From Cylindrotheca closterium (lineage: Eukaryota; Bacillariophyta; Bacillariophyceae; Bacillariales; Bacillariaceae): a DNA stretch of 64,000 nt. Below the pieces are notes generated by a model. That model did no database searches, was not told the origin of the DNA, and worked only from the letters and a program-made list of their open reading frames with translations. Position numbers and translations under genes: made by a program. This document shows, piece after piece, positions 37,536 through 50,508 of this stretch. The stretch is taken from contig CAKOGP040000001.1 in NCBI GenBank assembly GCA_933822405.4, positions 629,083 to 693,082 of the forward strand. The letters are read 5' to 3'. The first letter of the stretch is position 1, and every line of letters starts with the position of its first letter.

Positions 37536-38182
37536 AAATATTGTAAAGGATAATAAGTGGTCACAAAGTTAATGCCTTCCTGGTTCATGTTTGAACATCT
37601 GCCTGGGTCGCCTTCTCTCATGCCTTGGTTCGCCTTGCTTCCAAATGGTTTGTTGTCGACTCTTCGTTTTTTGTTTTCCTCTTTCTCCACGTCTCCCCTT
37701 CTTTCCCCCCGTCGAGATGAGAGAATCATTCTTATCCTGAGGGAGGTACAATTGAAAGAATGTGCCCTGTTTGATGGGTTGGCAAAGCAGTTTGAAGGAC
37801 GTTTTTGCTGCTGAAACTGAAAGGGTTAGATTTCTGAGATGTGTTGAATAAGATTATAAGCCCGCTTGCGTTCATATGGCAAAGAGGCAGTACACTCTGT
37901 TGTGAAGCTATCCTTTATTTTGTCACTCCATCCTAGTAGTGCTTCTAACTTAACGTGCTCGTTATGAAAGTCGAGAAGAACGCAAAATCATCTCAAATCA
38001 TTCAAACTCTAACAATATTTTCAATTTGTGAGAAACATTTTGATGTTTATTTTAATCGAATGAATCGATCCTTCGTTTTCTGCATGGCATGCATGAATGA
38101 CACACGAAGCCGAATCCCGACCGACAACTGAAAGAGGTGAACGCCTTCCAACCATTCTACAGCCAATCACTGCGACGCTACC
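37536..38182. other. Intergenic region before VPS13 copy D
   Basis: 647 bases comprising the 3' flank of the ankyrin gene and the promoter region of copy D. The GGTAAACGCTC box of copies A-C is not found in the same orientation; a loosely similar GGTGAACGCC occurs at 38137-38146. I see no gene. Confidence 0.55.
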
Positions 38183-41100
38183 ATGGCCAAAAGGGCGCTA
38201 CAGCATGTTCTTGAGCAGACAATAGGAAAGTACGTCAAGAATCTCGACGCGGAAAGTCTAAATGTTGCCGTTTGGAATGGCAAGATTGAATTGAATTCTC
38301 TAGAACTCGACGTAGAAGCAGTCAATGCAGAGTTGGACCGCAAATATGACGAGGCACCCAACCTGACCCTTCCTTTCAAAGTGGTATCAGGAAGTTTTGA
38401 AGCCTTCCAGGTAGAAGTTCCATGGTCACATCTTGCAAGCCAACCCGTCATTTTACGAGCTCGTGGATTGCGTGTCATTGTCCAACCTCACAATAGAAAG
38501 GCAAAAGCCAAAACGTTCTACGCAAATGGAAGTATGTCACTAGCCAATGCTAGACGGCAACGGGATACTTCAGTCGAATACGCCAACAAGTATCGAGAAC
38601 AAACAAATGCAGTCAAGAAAATAACCGAGTCGGACCCGAATTCAAATCAATCGACTTTTGGATCTCGGTTAGTGCGGCGAATCATTGAGAATATTCAAGT
38701 CGAAATTAGCGATGTGCACATATCTCTTACAGATGAAGAGGGATCTGCAGGAGTAGTGCTCAATTCCCTTTCGCTTGTGACTGCAGACAAGCATGGTAAC
38801 CGTACCTTTGTCGACAGAACCAATGCCCCAGGATCAACAGCCGACAAGATCTTCCTCTTTAAAGTTCTTCAACTAGAAGGGCTTGGTATCTATCTGGATG
38901 AGAAGAACGTAACCGAAGAAGCAAGAAGGTTAGATGCCATCAGTGAAGGTGGCGGGCAACACAAGCGCACAGGATGGCGACAACAAGTCCAACATTCGTA
39001 CGTGTTGGCTCCTCTTTCTTTTACCGCCAATCTCCGCCAGGCAGATGGAAATGTCTGCATCGATTACTCCAAATATCTACTTTCTAGTGAGTTGTCGACG
39101 GTATCGATTATACTCTCCCGAAATCAGCTCGACCTGGCACGAAAAATTTCCAGAGATATCACATTGATGGAGCTTGGACCAACCCCGTTGTTTCCAGAAT
39201 ACCGACCACTTGCTCGGGTGTCACCAGTAAATGCCAAAGAGTGGTGGAGATACGCCAAGCGGTGTATCGGTCGAATGAGTGGACGAAGCTCGTGGGTAGA
39301 GTTCTTTTACGCCTTCAAGAAACGAAAGGCATACATTCCGCTGTACAAACGACATGTTTACAGTGATACGTGCTCTTGGATTGAACCTCTGTCGACGACC
39401 GAATTATTCGAAATGAATGAAATCGAACACGATCGGACGATATCCATCGAAGGGTTGATGTGCTGGCGAGACTTGGCAGACGCTCAGGTCGACAGAGAAA
39501 AGTCAAAGCTCGAAGCGCAACTCAAGGGAAAAGAACAGTCATCGTATTTTGGTTCAGTTTTTTCGAGTCGAGGAAGAAGGTCGAGTACAATGCAGCAGCC
39601 CGATGAAGATGCCCCGCCAATTCAATTGACCGATGAGGAACTGAAAGAGTTGGAAGAAGTTGCGAAGGAGAGCTTTGCCGATGATGAACTTTCCAAAGAT
39701 TCCAAGCTTTATGACGCGAGCTTTGTGCTGAATTCGCTGAATATTGTATTGACATCTTATCACTCGCGGCAACTAGCTGCTTTGGACATGGGCAAAGTGG
39801 ATATCGGGTTCAATGCCAGACAGGATGGTGCTTATGCCTTCAACTTTGATCTCTTTGACTTACAGATTCAAGATCGAGCGACTGTGAGCAGTCTCTTTCC
39901 GAACGTATTGCGAAATATTCAAGAGCAAGACAAGGGGGCGGCTTTGCAAAAGAAAAGTGCAGTCCATTTGGAGCTAGCGAAGTCAAAGACGGGAGACCAA
40001 AATCTTCAGCTGAGAGTTGCCGCATTTGAGGCTGTTGCGTCACAGGTATTCTTCAGCGAGCTCAAGAGATTTGTCGCTGCTACTCCGACAACTTCAGCGA
40101 AAAGAGGAAACCCTATATTAGCGCAGTCGCTATCAGGATCAGTCGACCTATTCTATGATGCCGACGCTGGCAAAGATGAGAAAGCACGTGACCCGATCAC
40201 AGATACTATCATTTCGACCCAAGATATCTATGGCTACGACTTTTCCCATGCCCTTATCGACGCATGGAAAGAAAAGACAGAAACTAAGGTGTCCTGGGTC
40301 GTGGACGTGGATATTGACGCTCCAATCATCATGGTCCCACAGACGTGCAATGATACTAGGGCCAACATAGTCGTTCTGGATCTGGGTCAGTTACAGCTGC
40401 ACTATGGAAAGTTTGCTCCGACCAAGAAAGTAAAGCAGTGGTTTCAAGATCATCAGGCTGATCATCAAGCTGACGTGTCTTTCGAGAGTGGATTTGTTTC
40501 CATGAATGATTTGACCTTTAAAGTCGCTTCGGCCAGCGATTGGTTGGAGGGCGGCGGTGCTGTCGGTTCCATCTCCGGGTCGGATGTCATTGAACCTATC
40601 TCGGCAAAACTTGACTTTGGAATCGAGCAGAGTCATAACCCACTTGATCCACCTCGTATCTGCTGTATTGGCGTGATTCCGTCAATCAGCATTCTCTTCT
40701 CCCCAGTACAAGGAAAGAAACTGTTTCCAGTGGTCAGGGCATGGGGAGATTTTACGAGTGAAATGAAGGCCGAAACAGAAGCTCTCGTACCGGCGGAATC
40801 TGTCGCTGACGATTCCATGTCCGTGGTAGCAGATAATGGTGCTCAAGCACAACTGGAAGTAGAAACAGCCCTACCTGATCCGTGCAAAACAGACGAAGAG
40901 TACCTCGCTACGTTTTTTTTCAAGATTGGGCTTCAGCGCCTTTCCGCAACTTTCACATTAGATGAGAGTAACAGATTGGAGGCTCATCTCATATCAGTGC
41001 ATGCTTCAACAACAATGCGATCAAACGGAAGTTCTTCAAGCAGCCTGCAAATGGGTTGGTTTTGGGTGCTTGATTTGCTGGAAAGTGAATTCACGAGGAA

Positions 41101-44100
41101 ACAAAGGTTGCTAGCGCATTCAAATCTGACGAAGGATCCAAGCTTATTTGCTGAGGGTGAGAAATATGATATGCTAGATCACTTGGTGCAGCAGGGTGTA
41201 TTTGAGGAGGAATACGCTGGATCCACAGATCTCGCAGATATTTCGTATGAGCAATTGGTATCGGAATATGGGAAAGCGAGAATGGAGAATAGCGTCGATC
41301 AGATGCTAGATGCGAGGTTTTCAAGTTTATTCATCCATTGGAACCCCCAGGCTATAAAAGCTGTAACGGCGATGCTCGATACTTTCGTTACTATCATGAA
41401 TGATCACGGGGATACTGGAACGTTCATTCTTTCCGCCGATACACCATTTACACCTCGCAATAGAGGACCTGCTGGTGATGTCGCTGCTAATGCACCGACG
41501 GACAAACTACTCATCAAAGCCAAAATGGAAAGTTTGGATGTGTACCTCAACTCTGCTCGTGATGACCTTCCACTTTTTGTCCTGACCATTGCACGAGGAA
41601 ACATTGATATCCTTTACACTCAAGAGAACATTGAGTGTACTTCGAGTCTAGGTGACTTGAGGTTGACCACACCTCAAAGTTCAGGACGCACCTTGCCGGT
41701 TTATAGAACTCTTCTTGGATTGGCCCCTGGTCTTTCAGAAAGTTTGCTTACTGTGAAATATTGCCAAGGGAGAGAAGCCATAGACCACCTTCGTCTGAAT
41801 GTCCCACAGGATCCCAAAAAATTGGAGGCCTTTGCTGATGTCGTCCTATCGCCAATGCGATTTGTGTTCATCCAGTCACAGATATTTGTTTTGCTTGAAT
41901 ACATTACGGAAGGTATCCTAGGAGTAATTTTCGAGCGAGCAGCGGCAACAGCGGCGGAAGCAGCATTGGAACTTGCCAACTCGGTCGCCGGAAAGAAACT
42001 TTTCATCATTAAAGCCACTTCTTTCGACTTGATCCTTCCGCAAGCGGCGTACAGGGAGGAGTTCTTTATTATAACTGCAGGGAGTTTGGATGTCAATTAT
42101 CTCATGCATGCAGACACCAGAAGTGATGTTACAGTGGCTCTTTCTGATGTTATTCTGAAGGATACCCTTGGCGATCCTATGCAAAAGCATCCAATCCGAC
42201 TAGCCATCGATATTTTGCTTCCGCCTGCGAATGTTGGAAGTGTGAAAGATCAAGCGATGCGAGCTGATATCAGAATCGCTGAAGTAAGTTTCTTGCTTTC
42301 ACGAAACCAGTATGCGCAGATTCTTCATATGCAAGATGAAAATATAGCCGAGTTGGGTCTTTTTCTCCGCGACAATGAAGACGTCCCATCTCCAAACGGC
42401 GAAGGCGTGGGGCAAGAGAAAGATAGCTCACAGCCCGCCAATGATCTTACTCACGCCGGAGTCAAATTTGTTGACTATGCGCGAAACAAATTCATCAAGA
42501 TTAAGATGGATATCATTACCCTTCAACTGTGTGGTACAAACCATACAGAACCTCTTGTTCGGCTTGCAGCAGTTAACACCGATGTAGCTGTGCAATCCCT
42601 TCTCGATCGCGACGAATTAATGTGCCATATTACACTGAGCAACTTAGTTTGCGAAGACAGTCGAGCAGTGGCTACGCATCGACAATATCGTCACTTGATA
42701 GACCAGGGAAATCGGCAGGGGGTCGATGATGAAGATGACTTATTCGTTGTGACTTATACAGCTGGGGCTGACTTCACTCGAACAGAGCTTGAAATTGGAT
42801 CCCCGCAGCTCGTGCTAGTCCCCGATGCGATATCCGAAGTTGTCACTTTCTTTCAAGTTGAACGAAAAAATCAGATCCACCCCTCTTTGATGAAGAAGTT
42901 GGAGGAGCAAGCTAATCCGGGAAAGCAGGAGGCAGTTGACGTCACTTCAAGTGATGGCAGCCAAAATGTCGAAACAGCAATTGCAACTGTGAAAAGACCT
43001 TCCGTTTTTTACAAATATACCTATGCTGTGAAAACACAAGTTTGTAGTATTGTCTTGGTGGACCTTGGTAGCGAACTGTCGAGTGAGGGGAAAAGTGATG
43101 CCAAGCAACCCAGTCAGCTGACTGAAACTGTGGTTTTGCAGGGTGTCTTTGATGCGGCACTGACAATGGATACCGACCCAATAAGCTACGAAATAATCAA
43201 TGCCGGATTACAAAGTCAAGCTGATGCTATGGAGATTTTCAGTGCTTTTGGCAAAGAAATGCTGAGTCCTCTGCAGATTCTTGAGCCTGCACAAGCTGCA
43301 GCTCATGGATCAATGAAAACTAATGTCGATGGTGGAACAGAAGTAGAGATCCGAGTTGCTGCTACGACAGGTTTGGAATACTCCTTTTCGATGCACAATG
43401 CAGCTCTATTGGATGCGATCTTGAAAAGCTTGAGCTCGTCGTTGTATGCCGGCAGCGACATGGGAAATGATAATGCTAATGTCAAGGAACTAAGCTCGAA
43501 CGAGGCAGAGCGGATAGAAAAACTATCTTCTGCACTCGAGGAGACCGACCGCAACAAATCGATTGATCATCAGAGGAGCAATATTAGTCAACTACCTGTT
43601 GACGAAATATCAGCACATCTTTCCCCAGAAGGCGCAGTGAAGATTGCGAAGAAAATTCAGGTGAAGGTTACCATGCCGCAGTCAAGAATCACAGTAATCA
43701 ATGACTTGCAAGGCTTGGACGAGGCTTTGTTCCGCGTCTCCGTTGCAAACTTTGTTGCTGGTGGCGAGGTTGTCGTTCCAATGGGCCCAAATCCTACGGA
43801 GCAAATGACTGTTGACTTTTACATGAATACTACGATTCTTGCGGACTATTTTGATTCATCCATCAACCTTTGGAGCAAGCTTCTCATCATGCCATGGGAA
43901 ATTACTTTGAAAGTAGTCAGATCATCGAGTCGCCGCTTCAAGTCTTCAAGGTTAAGTTCAGCAATCGACCTTGAGAGCTTCCCGTGTCACATTTCATTTT
44001 CACAAGAGTTCCTCGTGAGTCTTGCCAGTGCAACGCGAATGTGGTCAGTATATTCTGTCGCGACATCAAAAAGCGTTCTGACCAGAGGCAGGAAGGGGGA

Positions 44101-47100
44101 TAGTAGCGCAATAAGTGCGAAAGAAAGTATGGCGGCAAGCGCTGCAAGAAACCTGCTTACCTCTCTTCCATATGCAATCGAGAACCATTGTGGATGTGAT
44201 GTAGTGTTCTCCTTGCCGGAGGGAAGTGTATCTCGGCGCGAATGCCCAACTGGATCAATTCAATACTTTCGGTTCCAGCCGCCACAAGGAAGAGGCTATG
44301 GTGGCAGAAGGATGTATGGTCAAGATGTCGAGTTTGAGAAGTCGGTGACATTGTCGATTGGTGATTCTGAAATAGAGATTCCTCATCTTGACGGCATGCT
44401 GGGGTCTCGGAAACATGTGCACAATCTGTTGGATGGTAGAGTGCTAGTCACATTTGTTTTTCGAGAAGGTAAAACAACGGTAAGCAGCCAATATTTGTAT
44501 CGGTCACCTTTTGCAATCATTTTCGAAACTGACCATTGCGGTTGCAGGTACTGCATTTGACAAGTAATGTGAGTGTTTTCAATCACTCGTCCATCCCTTT
44601 TGCCATTTCGGTTGGAATGGACGATCCAAAGAGCATCGGAACCTGCATCGCGCATAATGAAGTGAAGACGAATACTGCGCTAACGGCTACAGACGGTGTT
44701 GCAACAAAGCAATCAAGTCGATTCAGTGTCCCAATGGACTTGCTTACAACCTTTTCGAAAGAGTGGGCTGATACTGGCCAATCTTCAGTATTTCTTCGCC
44801 TTTCTCCCAATCTGAAATTATCAGAACCCTCTCAGACTTTGCGCGGAGGTCTTGACATCGTTCCTCATTTGCGGGAGGTTTCGAAATCAGACAATAAATG
44901 CCATGTCTGTAGATTTGATGTGACTTGTCGAGGGGAGACAGCTGCTACAGATCGCACGGATCCATTTATCGTGCAAGTGTTGTTGCAAACAACTCTAATC
45001 GATGACAGAAGCATCTATATTGAAGTCTTCCTGGAGCCTCGAGCTGTGATTGAGAATTTGTTTCCAATTGGTATCAATCTTCGGAGTCCGATGCCGCATA
45101 CCTTCAGCTCCGCTACAAGAGAGACCGTATTGGGCAACGATGTCGTGTACGACTTACAGCCAGGGGACCGTATTGAAGTGTTTACACCAGGCCCATCGAT
45201 TGCAGTCACAATGAAACCAACAGACAATCCAATTGCTGGCTCCTCCTTGACATGGATGGATGGTGGTTGGATTGACCTCCCGCTGCTATCTGAGTTCCGC
45301 TTGCCGGAACCGATGGCTTGTTATTTCCCTTTCACAGAATTTCACAGCGAGGGTGATGCTTTTCAGCAACGCCGAAGCGAATTCTTCATTGCAGAAGGTT
45401 ACGAAAGTTTGGAATTGCTTTCAGAGGCCAAGACGGGCAAGACAACGAGGATGTCGAAGATGCAACCAGTGATGCGGGAGGTTTCACTTGCTGACCCCCT
45501 GAGATCATTTCTCATCACAGTATGCTGTTACGGTGTGGATCACACTGGTGATATCCTGTTTGAATTGGTTCCAAACAGAGGTAGGCGCAACCAAGACAAC
45601 GGAGAAGGAAAACGATCAAGGAAGGAAACGAATCATTATCATCCTTTCGGGGCATTTTCCTCGGAAAGTGGCTGGAGACGAGTGACTATGCTCCCAAGAA
45701 CAAACTCAACGCTGCGACTGCTGCAGTTGACAATGGAAGGTGAAGCGGGATACAGGGCGACAATGGTGCGTTTGAAAATGTTTATGGCCGGCTTAGCTCT
45801 TCATGACTCACTTTTTTTAAGCCTTTTGCAATGGACGATTTGGCGATTGGTGAAGGCGGGGTCGATACGACACCAATCCTCTGGGAGAACAAGAAACGAA
45901 GCGGTTACTTTGCGTATCGCCGAATCATCAACGAGCATCAATCAGAGATCCACATCGTTCCTGAGTTCATGGTTTTCAACGGAAGTAACGAGATGGTGGT
46001 CATCATGGAACGAGGAATGGAAGACATCGTCATCGAAGCTGGTCGATCTGTCCCATTAAAATGTGTGTCTAGAATGGGAGGCCTAGAACTTGCTCTAAAC
46101 TTTATTCAAGCAGAAAATAGAACGAAGTACATTCGAGTGGATCAACTCGGCATCAAGATGGAGTTTGTCCACTCTTTAGCCGGAGCAAGGGTGGGCAGTG
46201 TTTGTGTCCAAACTGCTTTGGATACGCGGGCCGACGCCCGTTTGGTGGTGAAAATCGGAGATGTCATGTCGGGATCAAAGGCAACTGCTTCATCTTCAAT
46301 GATTCCTTCATTTCTTGCTGATGATTTTATCCGGTTTCGTGTCCGATGGACTGAATTGCAACTCATCCTTAACGAGAGTCAAGAACAAAAAACACGAAAA
46401 CTTTTACCATCTCACGCCGCTGCATCATCAGTCGCAATCCGATCGAAGGCCGTGGAAGGAAATGAAGTTGAGATTGTGCAACAAAGATTGATGTCTGTCA
46501 ACTTTTACCGTTTCACCGTTGACTTCCAGCGCGTATTCAAGGATCAGAAGGCGAAACACGAAGGTCTGGGGATGCCTTCTCCAGAGCGATGCCAAATGTC
46601 GATGATCATACACCAACTTCAAGTGAAGGATCTGACTCCAGATTCATCATACCCTATCGTATTTGATAGTTCATCAGATGCAAACTTCATTGATTTGTGT
46701 GTTCGGACCCGAGGTCCATTGGACGCAGATATTGTCAAAGTTGATCTATTTGATATTTATTTGGCTCACTCGAAGGGCAAGTCGGAAAGGATACAACTGA
46801 CTACATCAGAAGAGTACGTCTGGAAAATCATCGACATGATGAATCGGATTATCGAAGCCAGTAGCGAGGTTGGGGGTTATAATCTGGTGTTGAAAGAGGA
46901 CGAAGACCACGGGGGGTACATTGTTAGGATCGAAAGTGGAGACGACGATAGCGACGAAAAGGCGCCGTATACAACTCCTCAATTCGATCAGCTATATGAT
47001 GTGGATTTGGCTCGAGTCTCTCCTTTCGCATTGCTGGTCAGTTTCCGACGAACTCCCGACGAATCTCGATATAAGTTTGCCCGACATGTGAGAGGTGCCG

Positions 47101-48039
47101 CACTCACGAACTACTTTACTCGAAAGTTGAAGTTTTCGATCGACAAGGCCGAGTTGAGATTCGCAAGATACGAGAACAAGAGACTCAAAGGTCCACCAGA
47201 TCGATTGGTCGAGTCTCTTGGAGCTGTCTATGCTTCTCGCATGAAGTTCAAGGTACTGACACTGCTTTCATCAGCCAGTCTTCAAGACTGGAGATTCTTG
47301 GCAGCAAGAGACAACGGTGATGACGAATACGTGGATGGTAAGTTCTTCATCGACCAGGAGTGTGGTTCTATTTCTCGTTTATCTTAGTTGTCTCGTTTTC
47401 GTGGTACAGGTGATATCCTGCGGGCAACTGGCAATCTTGCTGGAAAGTCAGCTAGTATGGTTATGAGAAATGTTGGGCGAGGGATTGGTAATGGCGTCTC
47501 CAACATCACGAATCATCTCGGAGATGGTATTGAGGGTGCCACTGGAAAGATTGGTGCCAGGAAACTCGGAAAAGGGGTCAACAGTGTCATCAGTGGTGTC
47601 GGTGACGGCGTGGGAAACACATTGACTGGAGGTAAGATCTTCGTGTCGCTATCGCGCGATTCGTTATCTCCCATCAAAAGCTAATATCTTGTGTTTCGTC
47701 TCAGTTGGTGGTGGCACTGGGAAGGTGCTGAGGGGCGCTGGACAAGGCATTGGCCATGTTGTCGGTGGCGTTACTGGGGGTGTCTTTTCCGTTGGCAAAG
47801 GAATTGGTAAAGGAATTATGAAAGGCGACGGCAGAGCTGTGAGGGATGGATTTGGAAAGGGAGCCAACCAAATTGGTGGTGGACTGGCCCAAGGTGCCGA
47901 ATCGGTTGTGATGGGCACTGCAGATGGTGTGCTGATGGCCGGCAAAGGTATCTTTAAAGGTGTCAAGAATGTCGGCATGGGATTTGGAAATGCATTCAAT
48001 GGAGGAAAGAAGAAGAAGGACAATCATCCCAAGCGATGA
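38183..48039 (+). CDS. VPS13: VPS13-like bridge lipid-transfer protein, copy D (longest, inverted)
   Basis: Proposed exons are 38183-44479, 44548-45765, 45822-47337, 47410-47631 and 47705-48039; they join in frame to 3195 aa, the size of classical VPS13 proteins. The start MAKRALQHVLEQTIGKYV is the chorein N-terminus. RYAKRCIGRMSGRSSW near residue 355 marks the extended chorein region. Exon 1 encodes 2099 aa of groove and keeps about 330 aa (around 41580-42580) absent from copies B and C. This part contains extra module-like units, such as IIKATSFDLILPQAAYREEF and KMDIITLQLCGTNHTEPLV. VAB-like repeats and a Gly-rich ATG2_C-like end follow, closing with a basic KKKKDNHPKR tail. It is the most divergent of the four and probably the closest to the ancestral gene. 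Confidence 0.9.
41580..42580 (+). other. Groove segment present only in copy D
   Basis: Approximate limits of the stretch missing from copies B and C. In D it runs from DDLPLFVLTIARG to LVRLAAVNTDV. In B the two flanks are fused as DDLPLFVLAVLDGNINVIS. Both break points sit at the same place in a repeated module, consistent with loss of about two units. Confidence 0.6.
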
Positions 48040-48716
48040 AAGTAGTAACAATGGTCTTGACAGCAACATTGATATCTTGTTGTCTCAACTCCCCGTGAAC
48101 ATATTGTACCGGTAGAACAAAAAAAACCTTTCGAATTCCGTTTCAATCCAAAACCAGAACCCAGTAGATCGTTCAGTGGAATGTGTCACACACATTGAGC
48201 TTCTATTCTAGGTTTCCCAGCTGCTTGTCCTTATCTTGTTCGCATTGAATAATCTTTTGTTGGCATGTCATCCCCTCCAATTGTTCAGCGACACTGCAAA
48301 TCGAATGCGAGACGTGCTAGTTCGGTGTATGGTGTCATTGTCGTACGAGTTCGCATTATATTACAATCACATAACATCTGGATAAGTCATAAGACAAGCA
48401 GAACTGAAGGCCATCATGGTTCTTAGATGTACAGTATCAGTGACGGATGCATGTGATGGTCATCACTTCATCCGGAAAGGCTGATCGGCGCAAACTTCTC
48501 AACAATGATGGGAACCGGTGATGTCGTGTTTCCCAGTTTTTGTGACGTCGGTTTCTGATTTTGAGAATGTCACTGCCGAACTCATGAGTCTGGTCCAGGG
48601 GGGTGCCATGGAGATGACTTGGCAAAGTACAAGACAAAAGCATCTAGTAGAATTCCCTGTTTCTATTGAGTTTTTTAAAGTAGCAAATTATCGACATCAT
48701 ACGTGACTAACTAAAT
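48040..48716. other. Intergenic region between VPS13 D and the plastid ACP
   Basis: 677 bases between convergent stop codons. It should hold both 3' UTRs. Short open frames on both strands (60-70 codons) lack any family feature, and I see no repeat. Confidence 0.6.
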
Positions 48717-49040
48717 TTAAAGCTTGGCAACAAAGTCGATGGCGTCCTTGACAGTGGAGATAGAGACGGCTTCTTCTTCTGGGATCTCTGTGTCGAATTC
48801 TTCCTCGATGGCCATGATCAATTCAACGGTATCAAGGGAGTCGGCTCCAAGGTCATCAATGAAGGAAGCTTCAGGGACAACCTTATCGGCATCAACGCCG
48901 AGTTGCTCAACAATGATGTCTCTGACCTTGTCCTCGACCTCGCCGAAAAGCGAAGTGGCGGGGCGGTTGAAGGAGGCGGAAGGGGGTGCGAAGGCAGCGG
49001 CGCTGGCAACAAGGGCGAAGGAAAGGATAGTCTTGAACAT
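48717..49040 (-). CDS. Plastid-targeted acyl carrier protein
   Basis: ACP carries growing acyl chains on a phosphopantetheine arm in type II fatty-acid synthesis. The single-exon protein has 107 aa. Residues 1-16 ([16 protein letters not shown]) form a signal peptide, followed by [11 protein letters not shown]. This is the diatom A|FAP motif plus a Ser/Arg transit peptide, and it predicts import into the complex plastid. The mature domain (about residues 33-107) is complete. Ser68 in [10 protein letters not shown] is the phosphopantetheine attachment site, followed by the acidic helix [19 protein letters not shown]. The DUF1295 gene is divergent with 344 nt between start codons. Many diatoms keep an acpP gene in the plastid genome, so this nuclear gene is either an added copy or a transferred one. 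Confidence 0.94.
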   Translation of the reverse strand: MFKTILSFALVASAAAFAPPSASFNRPATSLFGEVEDKVRDIIVEQLGVDADKVVPEASFIDDLGADSLDTVELIMAIEEEFDTEIPEEEAVSISTVKDAIDFVAKL

Positions 49041-49384
49041 CTTGAGGTATATGTGAATTGACTTGCTGGGATTTGAAAGTATGACAGCGTTGATTCCAAA
49101 GCTACCGTAAGATCCGTCCGTTAAACATCAGCCCATCAGATCACCGATGACGTACTACTCTCGAACCGCAAAAATCGACGTCTACAACCACACGTAGACA
49201 ACGACAGACGACGTCGATTGCTCGTGCGTACTTTGATAAAGGCGCGCTGGTACGGTACGATAAGATAGTTTCGAGGGTATATTATGGGGAAGAGGAGATA
49301 GATTAATTTCCCCGAAAATACCCAAAACAAGATTTTGTGGATGAACAACAAATATTAAAATATCTCGTACTGTACAGTAACGAC
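49041..49384. other. Divergent upstream region between ACP and the DUF1295 gene
   Basis: 344 bases with both promoters. It contains GGTACGGTACG near 49247 and CGTACTGTACAGTA near 49365, GTAC-rich words also seen upstream of gene K. No gene is evident. Confidence 0.5.
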
Positions 49385-50407
49385 ATGGCAGAAGATAGTT
49401 GCAATATCTGGGGGGAGACTATCCTGGCTCTTCAAAGCGATGAACTGACACCTACGAAAATGTGTGCTTGGACGATAGCATTTGTCGTAGCCATCACGTT
49501 TGTTACCTCCAGTTTGACGGGCAACTACTCTCAAGTCGACAAGCTCTGGAGTGTCATTCCTTTTGTTTACTGCTGGATTGTTGTAACTGATAAAAGGACA
49601 CTTCTAATGGCCATTATTGCTACGCTTTGGGGTGTCAGACTGACTTGGAATTTCAATCGACGTGGAGGCTACAAATGGCCAATATGGGACGGAGACGAGG
49701 ATTATCGATGGAAGCTCCTCCAAGATGGCGCATTGCTCGAGATTTTGAAAAACAAAGTTGCTGTAAGTATGGTTCATGATCGTAGAGTAGAGTAGAAGAA
49801 AGATATTGCATGTCTATCTCATTTCATGTTTGATCCACAGTGGGTTGCCTTCAACCTTCTCTTCATATCCTTTTACCAGAATGTGTTGCTCTTCCTCATT
49901 GTGGCGCCATCTTTAGTGGCACATATCGTGGCGACTGGCTGTGGACAAGCTGTACCACTGAATGGATACGACTACTTGGCTACGGCGCTGATACCTTTAT
50001 TCATTGCTATTGAAGCCATTGCCGATAATCAACAGTACAACTTTCAAACGGAAAAGTATCGACGAAAGAATGCTGGTGAGACCTTGACTGGAGAATATGC
50101 CGATGGATTCAAGTCTAGTGGATTCTTTGCTATAGTTCGGAAACCAAACTATGCAGCGGAGCAAGCGATATGGATAGCATTCTACCTCTATAGTATTGGA
50201 GCCGTGAATGGAGAGAGATTCGTGAATTGGTCATCGAGTGGTTGGACATTGCTCTGCGTTTTGTTCCAAGGCTCAGGATGGCTAATAGAGCAGATCACGC
50301 TTGGGAAATATCCAAAGTACGGAGAGTATATGGAGCAGGTGCCGCGCTATATTCCAAATCCAATGGAGCTACTCGGCTTGGGTGCGTCGAAAACGAAGAC
50401 TCCGTAA
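49385..50407 (+). CDS. DUF1295 / steroid 5-alpha-reductase-like membrane protein
   Basis: Exons 49385-49762 and 49841-50407 join in frame to 314 aa. The first ATG of the frame (MAEDSCNIWG) was used; the frame extends upstream only through a GTG. Family motifs are SQVDKLWSVIPFVYCWIVV, TLWGVRLTWNFNRRGGY and the C-terminal run TGEYADGFKSSGFFAIVRKP followed by NYAAEQAIW. Roughly six or seven hydrophobic segments are visible. Relatives are membrane proteins of the endoplasmic reticulum or other endomembranes and share a fold with steroid 5-alpha reductases. The substrate is not known, so a lipid-reducing role is only inferred. The stop lies 101 nt from the stop of convergent gene K. Confidence 0.85.
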
Positions 50408-50508
50408 ACCTTGCACAAAAGTCACTGCACTACTACTGTTCTGTCACATGAAGTTTTTTAAAAAAAATTGAATTATCTAATCTAACATATAAATACATGT
50501 TTGTTTTT

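Noticed and set aside
38137..38146. The A-C upstream box upstream of copy D
   Set aside because: GGTGAACGCC is only a partial match and is in the opposite orientation relative to its gene, so it was not counted as the same element.
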